DNA of 64,000 nucleotides from positions 1 to 64,000 of the forward strand of contig CAIUWA010000014.1 in NCBI GenBank assembly GCA_903902745.1. The letters run 5' to 3'. The DNA comes from an uncultured Opitutia bacterium. Lineage in GTDB: Bacteria; Verrucomicrobiota; Verrucomicrobiia; Opitutales; Opitutaceae. The notes beneath the pieces were generated by a model, which made no database searches, had not been told where the DNA came from, and was given only the letters and a program-made list of their open reading frames with translations. The position numbers and the translations under genes were made by a program. Below, in pieces: positions 34,503-44,875 of this stretch. Position 1 is the first letter of the stretch, and each line of letters begins with the position of its first letter.

Positions 34503-37064
34503 ATGCTCAGCCGCAACCTCTGGAAAATCCTGCTCTCCCTCGCGCTCGCGGCCTGGGCAATCTCGGAACTTTTCCCGCTCAAAAACATCGATTTCGCCAC
34601 CTACGCGAGGTCCCATGCCACCGCCAAGCCCGCCGACTTCGGCAAGCTGCTGGATGAGGCCGTCGCCCGCCGGAAGGCCGACCCGTCGCTGAGCGACTTT
34701 GTCGCCCTCAAGCAGATCGCCCGGGAGCGTTCGCCGAAGCTCGACCTTTCCCAGTATTTCCCCGACATCGGGCTCGAGGCGACGCTCAAGAACGTCGAGA
34801 AGCGCAACGACATCCTCATGACCGAGCTCTACCAGCGCTCGCGGGCGGGCCTGCAGCTCGGCCTCGACCTGAATGGCGGCGTCTCCGCCACGCTGGAGGT
34901 CGATCCGAAGGCCGCGACGAAGTACGCGGACGATGTGCGCCAGGAAAAGCTGACCAAGGCCATCGACATCATTCACGAGCGCATCAGCCGCACGTCGCTC
35001 GCCGAGCCCATCATCCGCCCGGTCGGCAACAACCGCATCGAAGTGCAGCTGCCCGGCCTTGATCCCAAGACCAATCCCGAGGTGCTCGATGACATCAAGA
35101 AGCCCGCGCGCCTCGATTTCCGGCTGGTTCATCCGACACTCACGCCGGCGATGATGCAGAACGGGGAAATCCCGCCCGGCTACGAGGCCATGACGCTCGA
35201 CGACGAGGGTCGCAATGGCGAGACCGTAACCGAGGAACTATTCATCAAGCGCATTCCCGAGATGACCGGCGAGGGGATCGCCTCGTCGTTTGCCCATCAG
35301 GACATGTATGGGAAATACGAGATCATCATGCGGTTCAGCAGCGAGGGCCGGAAGAATTTCGCGAAGGCCACGCGCACCATTGCCGAGCAGGGCAAGACGG
35401 CCGGCACGATCGGGCGCATGGCCATCGTCCTCGACGGCAAGCTTTACTCCGCGCCGACGGTACGCGAAGAGATCGACAACGACTCGGCGCAGATCACCGG
35501 CAGCTTCACCGACCGCGAGGCCCTCAATCTCGCCAATGTCCTGAACAACCCGCTCGACCTGCCCCTCGTGGTGCGCGAGTTGAAGGTCATCGGCCCCTCG
35601 CTTGCCCAGGACGCGATCGACAGCGGTAAGCGGGCTGCGGTCATCGGCACCGTGCTCGTCGCGATGTTCATGGTCACCTTTTACACCACCGGCGGCCTGG
35701 TCGCGGTGATCACACTCGCGATCAACATCCTCATCATCCTCGGCATCATGGCCAACTTCCATGCGACGATGACGCTGCCCGGCCTCGCCGGCATCGTGCT
35801 GACCATCGGCATGGCGGTGGACGCCAACATCCTCATCTTCGAGCGCATGCGCGAGGAACTCGCGGCGGGCAAGACGCTGGGGGTCGCCAACGAGAGCGGC
35901 TATAAGAAGGCGCTCACGACCATCCTCGATGCCCATATCGTGCAGCTCATCATCTGCGCGATCATGATCCTGCTCGGCACGGGGCCGATCAAGCTCTTCG
36001 GCGAGACGCTGGCCATCGGTGTGCTTTCCACGCTCTTCTCCGTCCTGATCACCGCCCACCTCCTGATGGAGCTGCTGATTGATTCCGGCTGGATGAAGAA
36101 GTTTACGATGCGGCACCTGTTGAAGAACATCAACGTGGACTTCATCAAATACGGCAAAGGCGCGGCCATCGGCTCGATTCTCCTCGTGGTCGTCGGCATC
36201 GGCTATGTCTTTTACCAGGGCAACAAGATCTATGGCATCGATTTTTCCGGCGGCGACGTGATCAGCGTCCAGTTCAAGGAGAAGCTCGACACGGCGAAGG
36301 TCCGGCAGGTTGCCCAGGCGGCCCAGATCGGCGAGGTCAAGCCCACCTACGTCAACGCGCTGGGCGGCGGCCGGGAAACGCTCGAGATCGAGACGGCCGA
36401 GGGAAAGTCCGATCCGTTGTTTGATGCATTGCAGAAGGCCTACCCGTCGGCCGGGCTGGAGCGCATCGGCGTGAGCCACATCGGCGCCCAGATCGGCAAG
36501 GAAATCGAGCTGAACGCGCTGCTGGCCGTGGGCGTCTCGATGTTGACCATCCTGGTCTACATCGCATTCCGCTTTGAATTCGGCTTCGGCGTCGGCGCCA
36601 TGGCGTCCACGCTGCATGACATCCTGATGACCATCGGCATCTTCGTGCTCTTTGGAAACAAGTTTACCGCGGAGATGGTCGCCGCGATCCTGTGTATCGC
36701 CGGCTATTCGATCAACGAGACGGTCGTCGTGTTCGACCGCATCCGCGAGGAGTTGAAGCTCAATCCCACCGGTTCGCTGCGTGATGTCATCAACAGCGCC
36801 ATCAACAAGGTTTTCGCCCGCACGATCATGACGTCGACCACGACATTCCTGGCGGCGCTGTCGCTCTACGTCTTCGGCAGCGGCCCGTTGCGCAACATCT
36901 CCTTCACCTTCCTCGTCGGCATCGTCACCAGCACGTTCTCCGCGATCTTCATCGCGGCCCAGATCTTCTACTGGTGGCACAAGGGCGACCGGAAGCACGT
37001 GGAGGCCCACTCCGATGTGGCGCCGAAGTACGAGTGGCAGGGATCGAGCAAGGCGTCGCAGTAA
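34503..37064 (+). CDS. secDF: Fused protein translocase subunit SecD-SecF
   Basis: SecD and SecF use the proton gradient to pull exported proteins through SecYEG. Here they are one 853-residue chain. The SecD half (about 1-545) has GLQLGLDLNGGVSATLEVDP, the P1 head and GLAGIVLTIGMAVDANILIF. The SecF half (about 560-853) has KIYGIDFSGGDVISVQF, VGAMASTLHDILMTIGIFVL, AGYSINETVVVFDRIREEL and TTFLAALSLYVFGSG. Fused SecDF occurs in several phyla, so this is not an error. recJ follows after 23 bases, so a yajC-secDF-recJ transcript is likely. Confidence 0.96.
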   Translation: MLSRNLWKILLSLALAAWAISELFPLKNIDFATYARSHATAKPADFGKLLDEAVARRKADPSLSDFVALKQIARERSPKLDLSQYFPDIGLEATLKNVEKRNDILMTELYQRSRAGLQLGLDLNGGVSATLEVDPKAATKYADDVRQEKLTKAIDIIHERISRTSLAEPIIRPVGNNRIEVQLPGLDPKTNPEVLDDIKKPARLDFRLVHPTLTPAMMQNGEIPPGYEAMTLDDEGRNGETVTEELFIKRIPEMTGEGIASSFAHQDMYGKYEIIMRFSSEGRKNFAKATRTIAEQGKTAGTIGRMAIVLDGKLYSAPTVREEIDNDSAQITGSFTDREALNLANVLNNPLDLPLVVRELKVIGPSLAQDAIDSGKRAAVIGTVLVAMFMVTFYTTGGLVAVITLAINILIILGIMANFHATMTLPGLAGIVLTIGMAVDANILIFERMREELAAGKTLGVANESGYKKALTTILDAHIVQLIICAIMILLGTGPIKLFGETLAIGVLSTLFSVLITAHLLMELLIDSGWMKKFTMRHLLKNINVDFIKYGKGAAIGSILLVVVGIGYVFYQGNKIYGIDFSGGDVISVQFKEKLDTAKVRQVAQAAQIGEVKPTYVNALGGGRETLEIETAEGKSDPLFDALQKAYPSAGLERIGVSHIGAQIGKEIELNALLAVGVSMLTILVYIAFRFEFGFGVGAMASTLHDILMTIGIFVLFGNKFTAEMVAAILCIAGYSINETVVVFDRIREELKLNPTGSLRDVINSAINKVFARTIMTSTTTFLAALSLYVFGSGPLRNISFTFLVGIVTSTFSAIFIAAQIFYWWHKGDRKHVEAHSDVAPKYEWQGSSKASQ

Positions 37065-37087
37065 TCCAGGCCGGCCACGCATCCACC

Positions 37088-38812
37088 ATGCGCTGGACGT
37101 ACACGCCGCTCCCGGCCGCGGAGGTTGGGGCATTGAGCCAACGTGCCGGGGTCAGCCCCGTGCTCGCGGAGCTGTTGTTGCGCACCGGCGGACTGGCCGA
37201 GGGCGACGCGGCGGCTCGTTTCCTCAATCCCGCCCTGGCGGAGCTGGCCGATCCCTTTCTGCTGACCAACCTGGACAAAGCAGTGACGCGCCTGCGGCAG
37301 GCCATCACGGGGCGTGAGGAAATCGTCGTGCTGGGTGACTATGATGTCGATGGGGTCAGCAGCACCGCGCTGCTGGTGGGCATCCTGCGGCGTTTCGGCG
37401 CCAAACCGCGCTTCATCGTGCCGCGCCGCTCCGAGGATGGCTACGGTCTCTCGCGCAGCGCCATCGACCGGGCGCTGGAGCAGGGGAAGCCCGACCTGTT
37501 CATTGCCCTGGATTGTGGCACGAATTCACACGCGGAGGCCGCTTATCTGCGCGGGCAGGGCGTCGACGTGATGGTGATTGACCACCACCGGTCCAAGGAG
37601 CCTTCGCTCGACCAGGGCCTGCTCATCAATCCCCACGTGCATATGGGCCCGGATGACGACGCGTGGCGGAACCTTTGCACGGTCGGCCTCGTGTTCAAGC
37701 TCGTCCACGGGCTGCTCAAGCAACTCCGCGCGGAAAACGATCCGGTCGCCCTCGGCCTCAAGCCGCGCGACTATCTCGACCTGGTCGCACTCGGCACCGT
37801 CGCCGACCTCGTGCCGCTCCGCGGGGAAAACCGCATTCTCGCGCGCCACGGCCTGCGCATCCTGCAGGAAACACAGCGGCCCGGCCTGCGCGCGCTGATG
37901 GACATCGCCGGGGTCAAGGCGGGGCAGGAGATCATGCCCGTCGATATCTCGTACCGCCTCAGCCCGCGCATCAACGCCTCGGGCCGGCTGGCGGACGCCG
38001 CGCTCTCGGTGGAGTTGCTGCTGAGCGAGGACCCGGACTTTTGCGCGGAGACCGCGCGCCAGCTCGACACCTTCAACCGCGAGCGGCAGGACATCGAGCG
38101 GCTCATCACCGATGAGGCCGAGCGGATCATCGAGACACAGTTTGCGGACTGCCCGGGGGTCGTGCTTTACGGCGACAACTGGCATCCCGGCGTGGTCGGC
38201 ATCGTGGCGGGCCGGGTTTCCCGGAAATACAACCGGCCATGCGTCGTGCTCGGCAACGAGGGCGAACTGGCCAAGGGCTCCGGCCGCAGCATCGACGGCA
38301 TCAACCTCGTCGAGGTGCTGGGCACCTGCTGCGAGCACCTCACGAGTTGGGGCGGCCACCCCATGGCCGTGGGCGTCTCGCTGGCAAAGCCGCATCTCGA
38401 CCGGTTCCGGGAGCAGTTTGCCGGGGCGGTGCGCGCCCATGCGGGCGACGACATCGCCGAGGCGCGGCTGGACCTCGCGGCCTGGCTCACGCCGGAACAG
38501 ATCCGCGAAAGCCTGATGAACGAGATCGATGCGCTGCATCCCTTCGGGCAGGGCAACCCTGAGCCAGTCTTCGGGGTGCGCGGCATCGTGTTCCGCCATC
38601 CACCGGATGTTTTCAAGAGCCTGCATTTCCGTTTCAACTTCGAGGACAACCGCGGCCGCCGCCTGTACGGCGTGGCGTGGAAGATGGCGAAACGCATCCC
38701 GCCGTGCGGAGTGCCGGTCGACCTCGCGTTCGAGTTGAAGTGGAATCACTTCAACGACCGCAAATTACTGCAGCTCGTCCTCAGCGACTGGCGCTTGTCC
38801 GAACCGGCATGA
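37088..38812 (+). CDS. recJ: Single-stranded-DNA-specific exonuclease RecJ
   Basis: RecJ degrades single-stranded DNA 5' to 3' in recombination and mismatch repair. The DHH phosphoesterase motifs are intact: VVLGDYDVDGVSSTAL, LFIALDCGTNSHAE, VMVIDHHRSKEP and LGTVADLVPLRGENR. SYRLSPRINASGRLADA follows, and the DHHA1 domain has KGSGRSIDGINLVEVL and WGGHPMAVGVSLA, with an OB-like C-terminus. ATG 37088 (MRWTYTPLP) is chosen; a longer frame overlapping secDF is rejected. It has 574 residues, the normal length. Confidence 0.95.
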   Translation: MRWTYTPLPAAEVGALSQRAGVSPVLAELLLRTGGLAEGDAAARFLNPALAELADPFLLTNLDKAVTRLRQAITGREEIVVLGDYDVDGVSSTALLVGILRRFGAKPRFIVPRRSEDGYGLSRSAIDRALEQGKPDLFIALDCGTNSHAEAAYLRGQGVDVMVIDHHRSKEPSLDQGLLINPHVHMGPDDDAWRNLCTVGLVFKLVHGLLKQLRAENDPVALGLKPRDYLDLVALGTVADLVPLRGENRILARHGLRILQETQRPGLRALMDIAGVKAGQEIMPVDISYRLSPRINASGRLADAALSVELLLSEDPDFCAETARQLDTFNRERQDIERLITDEAERIIETQFADCPGVVLYGDNWHPGVVGIVAGRVSRKYNRPCVVLGNEGELAKGSGRSIDGINLVEVLGTCCEHLTSWGGHPMAVGVSLAKPHLDRFREQFAGAVRAHAGDDIAEARLDLAAWLTPEQIRESLMNEIDALHPFGQGNPEPVFGVRGIVFRHPPDVFKSLHFRFNFEDNRGRRLYGVAWKMAKRIPPCGVPVDLAFELKWNHFNDRKLLQLVLSDWRLSEPA

Positions 38813-38822
38813 TGCCCGGATT

Positions 38823-38899
38823 TATCGCGAAAGCGCGAAAGGGCAAAAATACCGGGAAAAGATGGTTCTGCGTTTTCGCCCTTCCGCGATTCTGCGATG
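38823..38899. repeat. Intergenic imperfect palindrome, gcgaaagcgcgaaagggc type
   Basis: Arm 38823-38850 (tatcgcgaaagcgcgaaagg, then gcaaaaat) faces 38871-38899 (cgttttcgcccttccgcgat, then tctgcgatg). The layout is the same as in the other word-palindromes. It lies between recJ and the tRNA gene and could help end the secDF-recJ transcript. Confidence 0.7.
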
Positions 38900-38964
38900 G
38901 ATTGCCCCCTTACTTCGCGCTTGCCCTTGGCCCTCAATCTTTGCTTCTTCTCGCGCTCTTTCAT

Positions 38965-39041
<77 letters not shown>

Positions 39042-39047
39042 CTTTTA

Positions 39048-39082
39048 AAACCGCCTTTCTCCCTTGGGATGGCGGTTTTTTT
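39048..39082 (+). terminator. Terminator of the tRNA-Arg gene
   Basis: aaaccgcc at 39048-39055 pairs with ggcggttt at 39071-39078, and the T run reaches 39082. It begins 7 bases after the tRNA. Confidence 0.9.
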
Positions 39083-39275
39083 GCGAGCGAGCCGGAGGAT
39101 TGGATTTTCCCGGGCCCACCACCTACGCCCGCGGGAAAGTCGTGACGCAAGCTGGCGTGCGACTCGCGGAGGGAGCATCGGGCAAACCACCGCCGGGGAA
39201 CCCGGCACCGGGGTCCGCGCCAGGAAGTCATCCATGCGCCGTTCATAATCCCGGAGCGTTTATCTATGTTCTGTC

Positions 39276-39281
39276 TATAAT
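39276..39281 (+). promoter_or_regulatory. Possible sigma-70 -10 element for amt
   Basis: A perfect TATAAT lies 67 bases before the amt start, but no convincing -35 is found 16-18 bases upstream. It abuts the sigma-54 candidate at 39284-39300. Confidence 0.35.
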
Positions 39282-39283
39282 CC

Positions 39284-39300
39284 TTGGTATGCGAGGTGCA
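39284..39300 (+). promoter_or_regulatory. Candidate sigma-54 (-24/-12) promoter for amt
   Basis: ttggtatgcgaggtgca matches the -24/-12 consensus in the invariant GG (39286-39287) and GC (39298-39299) at the exact required spacing, with most flanking positions also matching. It lies 48 bases before the amt ATG. Sigma-54 control of ammonium transport genes is common in other bacteria. Confidence 0.5.
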
Positions 39301-39347
39301 ACAAGCGTGCGCGTCCTCGGATCAGCCGAGCCCTGCAACTACAACCT

Positions 39348-41048
39348 ATGATCAAGAAGAATTCCTCCATGAGAAACTGGTATTCAGCCTTCAACTGGTC
39401 GCGCGCGTTCTTCGCGGGATTTGCGCTTTTCTGCACGCTCAACGCCTCGCGCGTCATGGCGGACGATCCCAAGCCCGATCCCGCCGGCACAATGACCGGC
39501 ATGGCGTCCGATGTCCCCGGCTTCGTTGTCAGCGCTCCGGCCGAATTGAGCGCCGACGACAAGAAGGACAAGGACAAGGTCAAGGCCTTCGATGACGCCA
39601 AGAAGGCATTCGACGATTATACGAAACAGGCGGCGACCGAACCGCTGGCAGTAAAGCTCGCGGACAACGTCGGCCACAACCGCGTGGCGGTTAACTTCAT
39701 GTGGACGCTCGTCACGGGCTTCCTGGTCATGTTCATGCAGGCGGGCTTTGCCCTCGTCGAGACCGGCCTGTGCCGGGCCAAGAACTCCAGCCACACGATG
39801 GCGATGAACTTCATGATCTACCCGCTGGGCATGCTCGGATTTTATCTCTGCGGGTTCGCTTTCATGTTCGGCGGACTTGGGGCCATCGGCACGATGGGCG
39901 GTTATGCCGGATTGAATAACGAGTTCACGGTCATGATCGCGGGACATCCGTTCGGGCTCATCGGCCTGAAGGGCTTCCTGCTGCAGGGCGCCGGTTATGA
40001 TACCGCAGCCTTCGCCCTCTTCCTCTTCCAAATGGTGTTCATGGATACGACGGCAACAATTCCCACCGGCGCGGCCGCCGAACGCTGGAAATTCTCCGCC
40101 TTCATGATCTACGGCTGCTGCATCGGCACGTTCATGTATCCCCTGTTTGGCAACTGGGTCTGGGGCGGCGGCTGGCTCGCGCAGCTTGGCACCAACTTCG
40201 GCCTCGGTCACGGCCACGTGGATTTCGCCGGCTCTTCGGTCGTGCACATGCAGGGTGGCGTGATCGCGCTGGTCTTTGCCTGGCTCATCGGCCCGCGCCA
40301 CGGCAAGTACGACAAGGCTGGGAAACTCGTTCACCCGATCATGCCACACAGCATCCCGATGGTGATGCTCGGCACTTTCATCCTCGCCTTCGGCTGGTTC
40401 GGCTTCAACCCCGGTTCGACGCTGGCGGCCACGGATCTGCGCATCGCCGTTGTGGCGGTCAACACCATGCTGGCCTCCGCCACCGCGGCGCTGGCGACCA
40501 CGCTCTACATGTGGTGGTTCAAGACCAAGAAGCCCGATCCTTCGATGATGTGCAACGGCATGCTCGCGGGTCTGGTGGCGATCACGGCCCCTTGCGCCTT
40601 TGTGAGCGCGGGTGGGGCCGCCCTCATCGGCATCATCTCCGGCATCCTGGTCGTGGAGGCGGTCTTCTTCTTCGATAAGCACCGCATCGACGATGCGGTC
40701 GGAGCGATTTCCGTGCACGGCGTGAATGGCGCGTGGGGCTGCCTTTCGATCGGGCTCTTTGCCGATGGCACCTATGGTGATGGCTGGAATGGCGTCGCCG
40801 GCACTGTGAAGGGACTTTTTTACGGCGGTGGCATGAGCCAATTCTGGGCCGAGCTGGTCGGCGTCGTGACATGCTTTGTCACCCTGACGATCCTCTCGTT
40901 CATCGCCTACTACATCGCCGAGTGGACCGTGGGTAACCGTGTGTCCCTGGAAGTTGAAATCGAGGGTCTCGATGTGCCCGAGATGGGCGTACCCGGCTAC
41001 GGTGGCATGGTGATGGACAAGCAATCTGAGACGCCAGTCGCCCATTAA
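39348..41048 (+). CDS. amt: Ammonium transporter (Amt/MEP/Rh family)
   Basis: Amt proteins are trimeric inner-membrane channels for ammonium. Core motifs are FMQAGFALVETGLCRAKNSS, GGGWLAQLGTNFGLGHGHVD, FAGSSVVHMQGGVIALVFAW and AVGAISVHGVNGAWGCLSIG; these include the twin pore histidines. An unusual N-terminal part of about 105 residues has a signal-like segment (RAFFAGFALFCTLNASRVMA). A charged, Lys/Asp-rich region (ADDKKDKDKVKAFDDAKKAF) follows before the first channel helix. The total of 566 residues exceeds the usual 400-450. A hypothetical membrane gene and glnK follow, so this is the nitrogen cassette. Confidence 0.95.
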   Translation: MIKKNSSMRNWYSAFNWSRAFFAGFALFCTLNASRVMADDPKPDPAGTMTGMASDVPGFVVSAPAELSADDKKDKDKVKAFDDAKKAFDDYTKQAATEPLAVKLADNVGHNRVAVNFMWTLVTGFLVMFMQAGFALVETGLCRAKNSSHTMAMNFMIYPLGMLGFYLCGFAFMFGGLGAIGTMGGYAGLNNEFTVMIAGHPFGLIGLKGFLLQGAGYDTAAFALFLFQMVFMDTTATIPTGAAAERWKFSAFMIYGCCIGTFMYPLFGNWVWGGGWLAQLGTNFGLGHGHVDFAGSSVVHMQGGVIALVFAWLIGPRHGKYDKAGKLVHPIMPHSIPMVMLGTFILAFGWFGFNPGSTLAATDLRIAVVAVNTMLASATAALATTLYMWWFKTKKPDPSMMCNGMLAGLVAITAPCAFVSAGGAALIGIISGILVVEAVFFFDKHRIDDAVGAISVHGVNGAWGCLSIGLFADGTYGDGWNGVAGTVKGLFYGGGMSQFWAELVGVVTCFVTLTILSFIAYYIAEWTVGNRVSLEVEIEGLDVPEMGVPGYGGMVMDKQSETPVAH

Positions 41049-41079
41049 GCCCTGCGGTAACCTTTAAACTCCTCCTATC

Positions 41080-41785
<706 letters not shown>

Positions 41786-41881
41786 TCCGGCAGATGCGGG
41801 CAGGCCAGCCGAGGAAAAACGTCGGCAGGCTTCCAGCAGGGAGGCTCGATTGACGCGGGCGAGTTGGCGCCGCAGGCCGTC

Positions 41882-43216
41882 ATGATTTTCACGCCGATCA
41901 TCGTCGTTGCCACATTGACCGGCGGCATCACGCCGCTGCTCCTTGTACCGTTCGCACTCCTGCTGCTGCTGATTGCCACGATGCCCCTCAGCCCCCCTGG
42001 GCTGAAGCACCTGTGGGAGAAGTTTTATCCCGCAATTTCACTGGCGCTCGGGGCGGGCGTCGCCGGGTTCTATCTCGTGAAAATACCGGCAGGCGGCACC
42101 GAGATTGGGCATACTCTGGGCGAGTATTTTGCGTTCATCGCGCTGGTCGGTTCGCTCTATGTGGTTGCCGGCGGCATTCATCTCAAGGTGAAGGGCGAGG
42201 CGACACCCCTGGCCAATGTCGTGTTTCTCGCCGTCGGCGCCATCATTGCCAACCTGATTGGCACGACGGGCGCATCGATGGTGATGATCCGGCCATGGAT
42301 CCGGATGAACAAGATCCGGGCGAGTCCCTACCATGTGGTGTTTTTCATCTTTGTGGTCTCCAACGTCGGCGGCGCGCTCACTCCTGTGGGCGACCCGCCC
42401 CTCTTTCTCGGCTTTCTGCGGGGGGTGCCATTTTTCTGGCTCATCGATCATGTGATGGTGCAGTGGCTGGCCACGCTCGCGGCGATCCTGGCCGTATTCT
42501 ATGGCTTTGACCAGCGCAGCTATGCCCGGATGCCCGCAAAAATCCGCCACGATGTCGAGACGCACGCCGAAACCTGGCGCTTTGATGGTGCGATCAACGT
42601 TCTCTTTCTCCTCGCGGTGGTGGGGGCGGTGTTCCTGCCCGAAAAATTATTCCTGCGGGAGGCGGTGATGTTGGGCGTGGCCCTGGCGAGCTGGCTGCTC
42701 ACTCCGAAGGAGGTCCACGCGGAAAACCATTTCAGTTTCGGGCCGATCAAAGAGGTCGCCTGGCTCTTTCTCGGCATTTTCCTGACCATGATGCCGGCGC
42801 TCGGTTACCTGGCGGAGCACGGACAGGAGTTCGGCTTCACCCGTCCGCTGCACTACTACTTTGCGAGTGGCGCCCTCTCGTCGGTCCTCGACAACGCCCC
42901 GACCTACGCGAATTTTTTCCAGCTCGCGCAGGCGACGACCATGGCCCAGGCCCCGGCGGCATTGGCCGCCACCGCGAATCCCGCGGCCATCACCGAGCTG
43001 CTGCTCACCCAGCATCCGCTTTACGTCATTGGTGTCAGCCTGGGCTCGGTGTTCTTCGGCGCGATGACCTACATCGGCAACGGACCGAACTTTATGGTCA
43101 AGGCGATCGCGCATGACGCCGGGGTCCATTGTCCAACCTTCTTTGGCTACATCTTCAAATACAGCCTGCCCGTCTTGTTGCCGATTCTGGCAGTGAGTGG
43201 CTGGCTGTTCCTGTGA
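41882..43216 (+). CDS. Sodium/proton antiporter, NhaD-like (ion transporter superfamily)
   Basis: The 444-residue protein has about 11-12 membrane segments. Conserved stretches are NLIGTTGASMVMIRPWIRMN, FFIFVVSNVGGALTPVGDPP, LSSVLDNAPTYANFFQLAQA and GAMTYIGNGPNFMVKAIAHD, which are typical of the NhaD branch. The family exchanges sodium or lithium for protons. ATG 41882 is used rather than a TTG at 41864. It follows glnK by 96 bases and may be read from the same transcript, but a functional link to nitrogen uptake is not shown. Confidence 0.85.
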   Translation: MIFTPIIVVATLTGGITPLLLVPFALLLLLIATMPLSPPGLKHLWEKFYPAISLALGAGVAGFYLVKIPAGGTEIGHTLGEYFAFIALVGSLYVVAGGIHLKVKGEATPLANVVFLAVGAIIANLIGTTGASMVMIRPWIRMNKIRASPYHVVFFIFVVSNVGGALTPVGDPPLFLGFLRGVPFFWLIDHVMVQWLATLAAILAVFYGFDQRSYARMPAKIRHDVETHAETWRFDGAINVLFLLAVVGAVFLPEKLFLREAVMLGVALASWLLTPKEVHAENHFSFGPIKEVAWLFLGIFLTMMPALGYLAEHGQEFGFTRPLHYYFASGALSSVLDNAPTYANFFQLAQATTMAQAPAALAATANPAAITELLLTQHPLYVIGVSLGSVFFGAMTYIGNGPNFMVKAIAHDAGVHCPTFFGYIFKYSLPVLLPILAVSGWLFL

Positions 43217-43231
43217 CGCGCCAGGGGCGCC

Positions 43232-43267
43232 AAAAGAAAGCGGCCCTCTGTTCCACGAGAGGGCCGC
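43232..43267 (-). terminator. Terminator between antiporter and kdpE genes
   Basis: A 10-bp stem (gcggccctct/agagggccgc, 8-base loop) is followed on the minus strand by ttttctttt-like sequence (complement of 43232-43239). It could end the kdpE transcript, 167 bases past its stop. The hairpin lies 24 bases after the antiporter stop and may serve that gene too. Confidence 0.75.
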
Positions 43268-43434
43268 TCATGACATTGCAAAGGCCTCCGGGCTTCCACG
43301 CACCGGAGGGATTTAGGATGCAATCCTGTTGGTGCAGGAGGCATACCACGGCGGATGAACAGAATATAGATGGTTGGCGTGGAAACGTGGACAAAACATA
43401 TACAACCCATCTTGCGCCTGGCCTGGCGCTGGTG

Positions 43435-44160
43435 TCATCCGCCGGCCGATCCCGAGTGGATCAACGACTCGCTGACGAAGCGGTAACCCACGCCCGACTC
43501 GGTTTGAAAATATTTCGGCGTGTCGAGGTCGTCCTCGAGCTTGCGACGGAGGCGAAGCATGTAGGTGCGCAGGTAGTGGGTTTGCAGTTCCGCCTTGGGG
43601 CCCCACAACGTGCGCAAGATCTGCCGGTGGGTCAGGACCTTGTCGCGGTGCGTGATGAAGAGCTGCAGGATCGCATACTCCATGGCCGTGAGCTTCACGG
43701 GCCGGCCGGCCTTCGAGACGCGGCGGCGCATGAAATCGACCTCAATTTCATCGAAACGAAACACATTCGAGGCCACCGCCGGCTTGATCCGGCGCAAGAG
43801 GGCCCGTAGCCGCGCGAGTAGCTCGGCGCTGCCAAACGGCTTGGTGAGGTAGTCGTCGGCTCCCGCATCGAGCCCGGCGACCTTGCTGTCCTCCTGCCCG
43901 AAGACTGACAGAATGAGAACGGGAATCACATTGCCCTCGCGCAGGCGCTTGAGCACGACCACCCCGGGGATGTCGGGGAGTCCCAAATCGAGGATGACGG
44001 CGTCGGGATTTTGCCGCGCCACCTCGTCAAGCCCGGCCTGGCCGGTCGCGGCCTCGCGCACGGCGTAGCCGGCGTCCTCGAGCGTGAGACGCAGCAGCCG
44101 GCGGATCTGCCGCTCGTCGTCAATGACCAGGATTTCCGGCTTGTTGGGATCAGCGCTCAT
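43435..44160 (-). CDS. kdpE: Response regulator, KdpE-like (OmpR family)
   Basis: The 241 residues comprise a receiver domain with the acidic pair VIDDERQI, phosphorylatable Asp58 (VILDLGLPD) and the lysine in DDYLTKPF. An OmpR-type winged helix follows (KLTAMEYAILQLFITHRDKV, LRTYMLRLRRKLEDD, YFQTESGVGYRF). This combination is closest to KdpE, which controls potassium uptake with KdpD. The start overlaps the end of the kinase gene by 11 bases. No kdpFABC genes are in the window, so the regulon is not known. Confidence 0.85.
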   Translation of the reverse strand: MSADPNKPEILVIDDERQIRRLLRLTLEDAGYAVREAATGQAGLDEVARQNPDAVILDLGLPDIPGVVVLKRLREGNVIPVLILSVFGQEDSKVAGLDAGADDYLTKPFGSAELLARLRALLRRIKPAVASNVFRFDEIEVDFMRRRVSKAGRPVKLTAMEYAILQLFITHRDKVLTHRQILRTLWGPKAELQTHYLRTYMLRLRRKLEDDLDTPKYFQTESGVGYRFVSESLIHSGSAGG

Positions 44161-44854
44161 CTTCGGGCACGTCGCCGTGAGGGTGATAGGGGAGGTGGAC
44201 GGTGAAGCAGGCGCCGCCTTCGGCGCTACGCCCTGCGGTCACATCTCCGCCCTGCGCCTGCATGAATCCGCGCACAATGGACAGCCCGAGCCCGAGTCCC
44301 CCGGCGCCGGCATTGTGGCCGGGCCGGAACTTCTGAAAGGGATTCGCGGCGATTTCCGGCGGCAGGCCCGGACCGTTGTCGGCGATGGCGATGAAAATTC
44401 GCGCGCTGGCCCGGCCGGCGGAGATGCGGATCTGGCTGCCGGCCGTCGTATGACGGGCGGCATTGAGCAGGAGATTGATCAGCACCTGCTCCATCAGGGG
44501 CGAATCGGCGCGGAAGAGCGGCAAGTCATCGGGGATTTCCAGCGTGAGCGAATGGCCTTCCAGGGCGTCATCGACCGCCCGGCGCGCGGCCGCGATGAGA
44601 TCGCGGGCATCGCACCAGTCGGGTTGGGGTCGGAGCGCGCCGGACTCAAGGCGGGTTTGATTCAGCAGGTTGGCGACGAGGCGGTCGAGCCGGTGGGTGG
44701 CCGTGCCGATTTCGGCGACGAGGCGGGCCCGCTTCTCCGGTTCAAGGGTGCCCAGCTTTTCCGTGGCACTGCGCAGCACCGAGAGCGGGGTTTTCAGCTC
44801 ATGGGACACGCTGTCGAGCAGGGTGCGGTGGAGCCGGTCGGAGGCCGACAGCAA
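44150..44854 (-). pseudogene. kdpD: KdpD-like sensor kinase, C-terminal kinase part
   Basis: This open frame holds the complete catalytic core. It has the H box LLDSVSHELKTPLSVLRSAT, N box EQVLINLLLNAARHTTAG, G1 IADNGPGLPPE and G2 GGLGLGLSIVRGFMQAQGG. It is in the same frame as the membrane part at 44876-45319 and separated from it only by TAA 44876-44878 and seven sense codons. It could be translated alone from TTG 44854, or the full kinase may be lost or need readthrough. There is no other sign of decay. Confidence 0.7.
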
Positions 44855-44875
44855 TTCGCGCTGACGGGCATCGCG

